This document shows, piece after piece, positions 56,800-64,000 of a stretch of DNA of 64,000 bases. The stretch is from Chrysopilus asiliformis (taxonomy: Eukaryota; Arthropoda; Insecta; Diptera; Rhagionidae), in the NCBI GenBank assembly GCA_964034945.1, contig OZ035961.1, positions 72,082,322 through 72,146,321 on the forward strand, read 5' to 3'. Both the position numbers and the translations under genes were made by a program. The notes beneath the pieces were generated by a model. The model was not told where the DNA came from. It worked only from the letters and a program-made list of their open reading frames with translations, and made no database searches. Each line of letters begins with the position of its first letter. Position 1 is the first letter of the stretch.

Positions 56800-58042
56800 T
56801 ATTGAATGTGTTGAATACTTTGTCTATTTTTTGTAGCTCCTCCATGAATATATTGTTGGGTTTATAGAGTCCCCCTCCACTTTTTATTGGTCTCACAAAA
56901 CCTTTCAATAATATTCGGAATTTTTGATTTGAACCGAGTAATGGGATAACCAGCCAAGTATTCTAGGGCGTCGTATTTAATTTCGCTCATATCTTCCTCA
57001 GTTTCTATGTGGGACTCATCAATGTACGGCACGGGATCCGCAGCGAACTCGGCTAGTAAGTAATGTCAGTACTTGGTTATTCCTGGAAATTCATTGTTGA
57101 TGGCATTGCCTCATTATTTTCATGCTCAATGTTTGCTGCACCCGACATGATTCCCTCGTTTATTCCAAGAATATATATGAACGTAGCTTGAATTTGAACT
57201 CAAGAGCACTGGGATGGTCAAACAGTCCACCTTTTGTTCTTATAATGCCGAAAAATAATTCTATCGGATCTTGATTAAGCCGACGTGTTGAAATAAATGA
57301 CGCGTCATGCTTTTTTTTAAATTCCTCAAAAAGCATCCGCAACGACTTAATGCTAATTAAAATCCCACGTTGAAATGGCAACAAACTGGAGCGATCACCA
57401 CATCGCATATTTGTTATAAGTGTTTCCATTTCATTCAAAATTTCGTTTTGTACTTCCAGTTCCAATCCTTAAGCTGCTTTTCTTGGACGCGAATCAACTC
57501 TGGGTTGACTCGAATTCAGTATTACATGATTTATTTTCGAATGTTCTGCCGACATTCTGGTTATTAACTGTTGGTGTCTGATCATCAAACAATAGTTCCT
57601 CAATTAAATCTTCACGATCCTTCTTCTCGCGTCGATCACTTCGCTTCAGGATTGCTGCTTTTTTTGAAGTTGATGTTGATGACAGATTTTCGGTTGGAAT
57701 GGCAATCGGTTTCAATTTTCTTGAGTTCCTCGGAGAATATTTCAGTAGATCGTGCTGCAAATTCCGTATATACTGATCTACAGTAAAATGTCTTGAGCAC
57801 ATATACGCCGTACTAGGATTTATTTGATTCTTTCTTCGACATTTTTCTATCCAAACTTTAGCTACTTTTTGGTCTTTTGGAAACCTGAAAAGTCTCACTT
57901 CACTAACTTCCGCGGTTTTTTTTCGACGCTTATTATTGTCCGTTTCACAACCAAAAACCGAGCTTAGTTTTTGGTTATAGGGATGGTGGGAATGAAAATT
58001 CAGAATTCTATCAGAGGTTATGTCCATCTTGTACCAATTCAT
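56800..58042 (-). pseudogene. P-like transposase, internally deleted derivative
   Basis: Minus strand. 58042-57494 encodes a THAP finger (CETDNNKRRKKTAEVSEVRL, FRFPKDQKVAKVWIEKC, MCSRHFTVDQY), although the first zinc Cys is replaced (KLSSVFGC). After a stop at about 57494, 57465-57160 gives the P-type C-terminus: SSLLPFQRGILISIKSLRML, STRRLNQDPIELFFGIIRTK and GGLFDHPSALEFKFKLRSYI. With shifts, LEYLAGYPITRFKSK follows to about 56880. The RNase H-like catalytic block between the two halves is missing. This resembles KP-type deletion derivatives of Drosophila P that can repress transposition; that role here is inference. Sister of the copy at 35489-36214. Confidence 0.82.
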
Positions 58043-58169
58043 ATTGCTACCTATGTGTCTATCTCTGGAATCTTTGGAACCTTATATCTCCGAAACTACG
58101 CAACCTAGGAAGATGAAATTTTGTCACCTTGCGTAGTTCCGGTGACAGTTCAATATTTTTACTACTCCA

Positions 58170-58530
58170 TCCTTGTAAGCATAATGGAATGTCCTGTAAG
58201 AATAACGCAAATATTCTTTTTCCCATTTTTCCCGGGAAAAAATGGAATCAGGGGGTTTTCGGGGTCGCTAATCACGAATCCGGTGTTAGATTTTCAAAAT
58301 TCAAAACGTAAGGTCCTGCAAGGATGACGTAAATAACCTTTTCCCGTATTTCCCGGGGAAAAATGACATTAGGGGGTTTTTGGGGCCGCTGACTCCGACT
58401 CTGATATTTAAAATTCTGTAATGATAACGGAATGTCCTGCAAAGATAACGTGAGTTTCCTTTTGCTCAAATTTCATGCGAAAGATCTTTTCTGGAGGTTT
58501 TTGGTAGGCTAATTCAAGACTAAAAAGTAT
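58170..58530. repeat. Diverged ~124-bp tandem units
   Basis: GTCCTGTAAGAATAACG (58189), GTCCTGCAAGGATGACG (58312) and GTCCTGCAAAGATAACG (58433) head successive units that also share TTTTCCCGGG and GGGGGTTTT blocks. A further single unit lies at about 23615-23670. Confidence 0.75.
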
Positions 58531-59189
58531 AAAATAAAAAAAACACACTTTAAAAAACAAGTTTTATAACCTTATACACTTTCAAAATGCACTAAAAAGT
58601 AAAAAACAAGTTTAAAGTTTCACAAAAAAATGTTTTTATAAACTGCGTGCTGTTGTGAAAATATAAAGTGTGTGACGTTGCATTTGCTCTTGAATCTGTA
58701 ATAGCGGTCTCATACTGTGCAACGCAGCACACTTTATCACCCCTATTCCCGTAACCGGCATGGGGGATTATTTTGAACTTCGTTTTGCACTAATTTGAGT
58801 TGTTAGAAAAAAATGATCTCTATAATACATAATTTTTGGTAATGGTCTAGCAAATTTATTGTTAATGCACTGTAATTTAGCTGTAGGGTCTTTTTTAATT
58901 TCTATATACATATGTATTTCTGTCTGAAGTCAACAATTCTACTTTCTCAAATTAGTCAGTTTTCTTCATAATAACTGTAGATTTATCCTTGTCACTGCAA
59001 GTCACATCACAATAATGTCTTTGTGATTTTTAAGGAAAATTTGTGTGTTATTAAATATTGTTTTCAATACCTGGTTAACTGTTTTTTTAGCGGATTGTGA
59101 ATTTTCTTGTTTAATACAATGTTGGAGATTTTTGCTCTAGCAATATCCCGATCTTTATGATTATCTAATGTTCTGTAATAAGACCCATG

Positions 59190-60740
59190 GTCACCTATGC
59201 CGCATTAGTGTGGTTGCCTAAAGTAGAACAAAAAACAATACAGAACAAACTCCAAAAGATTCAAAGGCTTGAGTGCCTAGGAATCACTGGAGCAATGAAC
59301 ACCCTTGATCAAATCGACGGAAGTAAAACCATAGATTAGAGAGTTACTATAGATGAGAAGAAAACGCATTTTCCCATATACTTACGTAGAGTAAATAGCT
59401 GCGCTAGTGGAATATTTTCTGATGACATCGGTATTCCTTTTCACTCCTTCACGTTCAATTGGGATGCACAATTGACTCATACGACACAAACACAAGCATA
59501 TCCGGGGCCAGCGCTTTGTTTACATTCGTCGATGGGAATCATTCGTAGGCGCACAGGTTTTCCATTTTACTTTTATTAACGTTTTTATAGCACGCAAAAT
59601 GTCCGCGAAAAAATATGTGCAATGTATTGTTAGGTAATGCTCGGCGGACAGCAAGAAAAATCCCAAAAGAAAGTTTTTTACACCATTTCCCACACAAAAG
59701 CAATTCATGTCTTTACGAAGCAAATGAAACAGATGCAAAGTACTCTTCTTCAGGAAATAATTTCTTCCTCGTTTCTTATCTATAGTAACTCTCTAATCTA
59801 TGGTAAAACGCCATTATTACTATCCGACCGCATGCCAATTAAAACCAACTTCAACCAAACTTTTGAAGTGGTCATACCTGACCGCCAAACATGGTTGGAA
59901 GGAGGCTTAAGACTAGACACAAGATCTCTAGTTTGGTATACGGACGGATCAAAAATGGACGGAAAAGCCGGAATCGGAATAGCAGATCCAAAATACAACA
60001 GATCTAAAGCCCTAGGGCAGTATCTATCAATCTTCCAAGCTGAAGTTCATGCAATAGTGTTGTCCCCTAAAGTGTGTTTATCTAAAAGACCACTAGGACA
60101 AAAGATATAATATCAGATAGTCAAGCGGCCTTAAAAGCAATTAAAGGGTGAATGTGCACCTCAAAGCTCGTATGGGACTGCCTGACAATTCTGAAAAAAC
60201 TAGCCGAATGCAATAAGCTCACCCTAATATGGGTGCCAGGCATCGAAGGTAATGAGGCAGCCGACCCCCTGGCCAAGAAAGGTGCTGAATCTATACACAT
60301 TGGCCCAGAGCCTTTTTGCACAATTCTGTAGAGTCTCCAAAAAATGGAGATCGATAATTGGGAGGAAAAGGAAACCGTAGCCTACTGGCAAAGCCTCCCA
60401 GGATTAAGACAATCAAAAAGATTCATCTACTACTCCAAAAAAGAGCAAGAGAGTTTCTAAACCTCAACAAGCAGGAGCTGAGGACAGTGGTAGGCCTCCT
60501 CACAGGTCACTGACTAGTAAACTACCACCTACACAACATAAGCATAACTGCTGACAACATTTGCAGACTCTGCCTAGAGGAGGTTGAAACTGCAGAGCAC
60601 ATACTAAGCGAATGCGCAGCCTTAGCGCGAACAGGGATGTCCTTAATGGGAAAGGCACAATTACTACCAGAAAACATAAAGAGGACTCCAGTCAAAACCA
60701 TTCTAAGATTCACTAAGGATCTAGAAGAGGGGTGGCTAAC
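59190..60740 (+). pseudogene. LINE ORF2 C-terminal part with RNase H
   Basis: YAALVWLPKVEQKTIQNKLQ and LGITGAMNT (RT thumb) precede the MITE. Across it the frame resumes KTNFNQTFEVVIPD and the RNase H motifs VWYTDGSKMDGKAGIGI, IFQAEVHAI, ISDSQAALKAI and WVPGIEGNEAADPLAKKGA. A CCHC-like tail follows (NICRLCLEEVETAEHILSEC). Several stops occur after 60145. RNase H after the RT places it in the I/LOA-type LINEs. It is a different lineage from the minus-strand LINE to its right. Confidence 0.82.
59329..59803. mobile_element. MITE with CCATAGATTAGAGAG ends, TAAAA duplication
   Basis: The inverted ends CCATAGATTAGAGAGTTACT and AGTAACTCTCTAATCTATGG enclose 475 bp, with TAAAA on both sides (59324-59328, 59804-59808). 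Removing it plus one TAAAA restores the LINE reading frame. Confidence 0.85.
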
Positions 60741-60950
60741 GTAAAAATTAGGAAGTCACAATAGATCTTAAGGTCACGGTGACAAGGGAGCGAGAGAGCA
60801 CCACCCCATACACATATTATTATTATCTAATGTTCTTAAAATCTCTTCAACATCAGCAATAATGTTGAAAACAAGTAATTTTCGGTTGTTGGGGCAAACG
60901 CAAACTTTGGACCCAAAGACAATAACCACATCACGTCCTTGGGAATCTCT

Positions 60951-60968
60951 AGGTTAGGTTAGGTTAAG
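60951..60968 (+). repeat. TTAGG-like pentamers at the LINE 3' end
   Basis: AGGTTAGGTTAGGTTAAG: three AACCT units in LINE orientation form the 3' terminus of the minus-strand LINE. They look like insect telomere repeats but are the element's tail. Confidence 0.7.
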
Positions 60969-61073
60969 AAGACCGCGCGCGCCCAGGCGTGAGCACAGCG
61001 CTACACTCGGAGGCCTACAGGCCCATTGTGATGTCTTCGGTACTCATAAGACCTTTCATCAAACTAGCTGATC
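60969..61073 (-). other. 3' UTR of the minus-strand LINE
   Basis: GC-rich sequence (GACCGCGCGCGCCCAGGCGT) between the ORF2 stop and the AACCT-repeat terminus. Confidence 0.7.
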
Positions 61074-64000
61074 CTATTTGAACCAGCCCGACTTGTTGAC
61101 GAAGCTCAGCATATCCTCGAGTGGGTGGTTGCCAAGCTCCGTCAGGCTACTATAAAATCTGGCCCCAAGCGTCCCATATCGGCGTGTTTGTAGGGCTGGA
61201 CACTCACAGAGTAAGTGTTTCACGGTCTCCGGCTCCTCCTCGTCACCACAACTGCGGCAAAAATAATTTGCGGCCGCGCCCCACCTTCTGGCCATAGCGC
61301 CAAGGGGGCAGTGCCCCGTGATTAAGCCTGTGAGTAGCCTTACGGAGGTCCTGCTGAGTCTAAGAAGGGTGTCGGTTCTGTTCCTATTAAATCTAGGCCA
61401 GAGCGACCTTGTGATTACACAATCGCTCCTTGTTTGCCAACGGATATTTATGTTGTTCACCCCTTTCCTATCAATTATACTTTTTGCGTATTCGATCGGC
61501 ATTTCGACCGAGCGGTCCACGCTCTCTATAGCCATTTCGGTCCCTAGCTTTGCCAGCTCGTCAACTCTCTCATTACCATATATGTTGCTGTGCCCGGGGA
61601 CCCAGCAAAGTCTAACCGCATGTCGGAGGCCGAGTTGATTAAGTGCTCTGCGGCAATTAGACACGGTCTTTGACTTGATCGTCGACGAATCCAGTGCCTT
61701 GATTGCTGCCTGACTGTCGACGTAGATTGAAACCCTTGTTCTAGGTAGTTCTCTCGTCATTATCAAGCTTGCAGCCGCTCTTAGGGCATAGACCTCAGCT
61801 TGAAATACACTGGTCTTGTTAGGCAGTTTGTAGCTCTTTTGGAGGTCAAGATTATCTGAGAACACTCCCGCCCCCGTACCTTTTTCAGTTTTAGATCCAT
61901 CAGTGTAAACCGAGACCTCTTGCTCGTCTATGACGCTGCCGAGGTCCCACAGTCTCCTTTCAGGAATCAAAACTGAGAAGTTCACATTCATATTCAGGTG
62001 AGGTATACAGTAATCCGTAGAGTCCGGGATACCCCATTCATCGCTTTTAAGGATGCTATTATGACCGAAGGTGCTGTGCTTCCAGAGGCCGGACTCTCTG
62101 AGCCTTAGTGCACCCTTGGCAGCCGTACACCTCGTGTACTCATTCAGGGGAATGAGGTGCAGTAGAGCTTCCATTCCCGCTGTTGGTGTTGATATAACAG
62201 CTCTTGTGATTCCTAGCGCCGCTAGTCTTTGAACTTTGTTAAGGGTTTGATATCGGCAGTTGACCCTCATGGTCGGCCACCAAACCAGACATCCGTAAGT
62301 GAGAATGGGTCTGATCACCGCTGTGTATAACCAATGGGTAATGCGCGGTGATGTGCCCCAATTCCTGCCAATCATTGTTTTACATGCGTAAAACGCGCAC
62401 AACGCTTTGTTCATCTTCTCTTCCGTATTCCTTTTCCAAGAAAGTTTGGAGTCCAGAATTAAACCAAGGTATTTCGCATCAGGAGAGAGACTGAGTTGCG
62501 TTGTTCCTATCTTTGGAAGTTGAAAGGTTGGTACCTTCCTTTTTCTTGTGAAGAGCACTAGTTCAGTTTTGGAGGGGTTAACTCCAACACCATTGCGCTC
62601 CGCCCACTTTGTGATATCGCGTAATGCTGATTCCATGAGTTCGCTTAGTATTGGGAGAAATTTTCCTGTTACCAAAACGGCCACATCGTCAGCGTACGCA
62701 ACAACTTCTATTCCCTTTCCTTGTAACGACAGGAGTATTTCGTTCAGAGCTAGATTCCACAGAAGTGGTGATAGGATCCCCCCCTGCGGTGTTCCTCTAC
62801 TGATCGCTCTCTTTACGTTACTTATACCAATGGTGGCCGAAACTGTTCTGCTGTTGAGCAACTGCTATGTCCACTCAGTTAGCATCTCGTCGACATTGTG
62901 TGCCCTAAGTGCACCCACTAAAGACCTTGTGTGTACGTTATTAAACGCACCTTCAATGTCCAGGAATGCTGCTAGGGCATACTCCTTGTGGTGGGCAGTT
63001 TCCTCTAGAGTTCGCACCACCTTGTGCAGAGCTGTCTCTACAGACTTGCCTTTAGTGTAGGCATGTTGGGCCGCAGATATTGAGCTGCTGTCCAAGGAAT
63101 TCTTAATGCTAAGATCAATAACTCTTTCTAGTGTTTTTAGTAAAAACGATGAAAGACTTATAGGTCTGAAGTCCTTAGGATTTATGTGACACCGTTTCCC
63201 AGCCTTGGGGATGAATGCCACACGAACTTCTCTCCAGCATGTCGGTATATACCTGGCTAGTAGGCATCCCCTAAAGAGTTTTACCAACCAAGGTATGATA
63301 AAAGGCAGGGCGTACTGAAGCATGGCCGGGATAATTCCATCCGTGCCCGCCGCTTTGTAGGGGCTGAAGGAATGTACTGCCCACGCTATCGAACGTTCAT
63401 TAATTATTTCTTTTGCTACCCGAAAGTTCCTATACGTTATATCTGGAGCGTAGTAACTACTAACTCTGCTCTGACAATCTATAGGGAAATGGGTGTCCAT
63501 TAGGAGGTCCAGTGTTTCCTGGCTTGATTCCGTTGTGCTTCCATCTGGATTTTCCAAGAGCACCGGGGCCGAAGGAGTCCTACTTAGGATCCTTCGGAGT
63601 CTGGCAGCATCTTGTGTTTCCTCGATTGAGCAACAGAAATCTTTCCACGATGTCCACTTGGCCCTCCTAATCTCTTTTTTATACTCATTGAAGCTGGCCT
63701 TGTAGTTGGTCCACGCTTCTTCGCTCTTCGTAAACTTTGCCTTATTAAACAGTTTCCTAGTCTGTTTTCGCAGTTGACGTAGTTCTCCATTCCACCATGG
63801 GGTGGTTGAGCTTTTTGTACTGCGTGTTACCGGACAGGAAGCGTTTATGGCTTGAGTAAGACTGTGCTTAATATTCCCTACTACTTTCTCAATGGAAGAA
63901 GCGGTGAGAGGTGTGGGTCCAGTCGGACCAACGGTCTCCCGCCTTATTTCCTCTGAGAATTTGTTCCAGTCAGTTCTCCTAGCATTCCTGTATTGTTCAG
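61074..64000 (-). CDS. I/LOA-type LINE ORF2, one stop codon, cut by window end
   Basis: Minus strand, entering at 64000 with RNARRTDWNKFSEE, then STTPWWNGELRQLRKQTRKL and RAKWTSWKDFCCSIEE (linker after the endonuclease). The RT follows: AGTDGIIPAMLQYALP, FIPKAGKRCHINPKDFRPIS and AFLDIEGAFNNV. A single TAG lies at 62864-62862, then TPQGGILSPLLWNLALNEIL and the catalytic VVAYADDVAVL. RNase H follows (VSVYTDGSKTEKGTGAGVF, VFQAEVYALRAA, VSIYVDSQAAIKAL, CWVPGHSNIYGNERVDELAK) and a zinc-binding tail (CRSCGDEEEPETVKHLLCEC) to 61074. It is otherwise open for over 970 codons. The gene encodes target-primed reverse transcription. It may be recently active or only one substitution from it. Confidence 0.9.

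Larger units (their letters stand above)
59175..60821 (+). mobile_element. 5'-truncated LINE with 15-bp duplication
   Basis: A 1.65-kb LINE tail is flanked by a perfect 15-bp duplication ATTATCTAATGTTCT (59160-59174, 60822-60836) and ends in a short ATT-rich tail (CACATATTATT). It contains RT-thumb, RNase H and zinc-finger coding plus a MITE at 59329-59803. Confidence 0.9.
58755..60950 (-). mobile_element. Penelope-like element remnant interrupted by a LINE
   Basis: The minus-strand coding pieces 60940-60837 (IADVEEILRTLDN) and 59159-58840 (RDIARAKISNIVLNKKIHN, SDKDKSTVIMKKTD, VELLTSDRNTY) read as the N-terminal RT region of a Penelope-like element. They are split by the LINE at 59175-60821. 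On the 3' side the shared tail (58760-58830) follows directly, so the RT palm and endonuclease are deleted. Upstream it is cut by the LINE at 60951. Confidence 0.7.

Noticed and set aside
60951..60968. Possible interstitial telomere sequence
   Set aside because: The pentamers coincide exactly with the 3' end of a LINE, which explains them better.

Overview
The window reads as transposon-saturated nuclear DNA of an insect, most likely a non-Drosophila fly (Diptera). It is AT-rich, its one conserved host gene is split by very long introns, and it holds P-superfamily, rosa-type mariner and Penelope-like elements. It also holds several copies of short interspersed elements with internal (GTCY)n tracts, which resemble the 'mini-me'/DINE-1 (Helentron-related, HINE) elements known from flies. 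I see no rRNA, tRNA or CRISPR array.

Host gene. Five consecutive coding exons on the + strand (12264-12347, 12407-12501, 25586-25763, 25831-26019, 26100-26393) have matching splice phases. They encode the linker after the F-box and a run of cysteine-type leucine-rich repeats of an FBXL20/FBXL2-like F-box protein (SCF ubiquitin-ligase substrate receptor). The F-box exon and the C-terminal exons were not found. The 13.1-kb intron between exons 2 and 3, and probably most of the sequence after 26393, is filled with mobile DNA.

Layout. 1-12 kb: a MITE, a HINE copy, a triple nest (pogo-like TA element > hAT > Tc1-like DD37E with an intact transposase frame), another hAT derivative, a 1.6-kb compound foldback, a truncated PIF/Harbinger transposase and a 27-bp-TIR element ending in a 519-bp foldback. 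12.5-25.6 kb (intron): piggyBac-like and hAT MITEs, two copies of one Harbinger-like element (the second carrying a hAT inside a hAT plus a HINE), a rosa mariner holding a ~0.5-kb GACA/GACT array, and a 1.4-kb element with a possible spliced cargo ORF. 26.4-40 kb: Myb/SANT-carrying element, LINE remnants, hAT, a THAP-domain P-like fragment and a rosa element with a hAT MITE in it. 40.15-45.83 kb: a Ty3/gypsy LTR retrotransposon (170-bp LTRs, GAAT duplication) inserted by a HINE. 45.9-47.3 kb: LINE endonuclease remnant with a 384-bp palindromic MITE. 48.50-52.40 kb: a nearly complete P-like element whose coding region contains a 95-bp inverted duplication. 53-64 kb: long-TIR element, Penelope-like (GIY-YIG) remnants, a rosa pseudogene, an internally deleted P-like copy, a 5'-truncated LINE inside a Penelope-like element, and an RNase H-bearing LINE running off the right end.

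Many insertions are supported by target-site duplications read from the sequence. Four are also supported by an uninterrupted site, either a related copy elsewhere in the window or a reading frame that closes: the gypsy element, the hAT at 18.8 kb, the HINE at 20.9 kb and the HINE at 43.0 kb. Family names below come from recognised motifs and terminal structures, without database searches.
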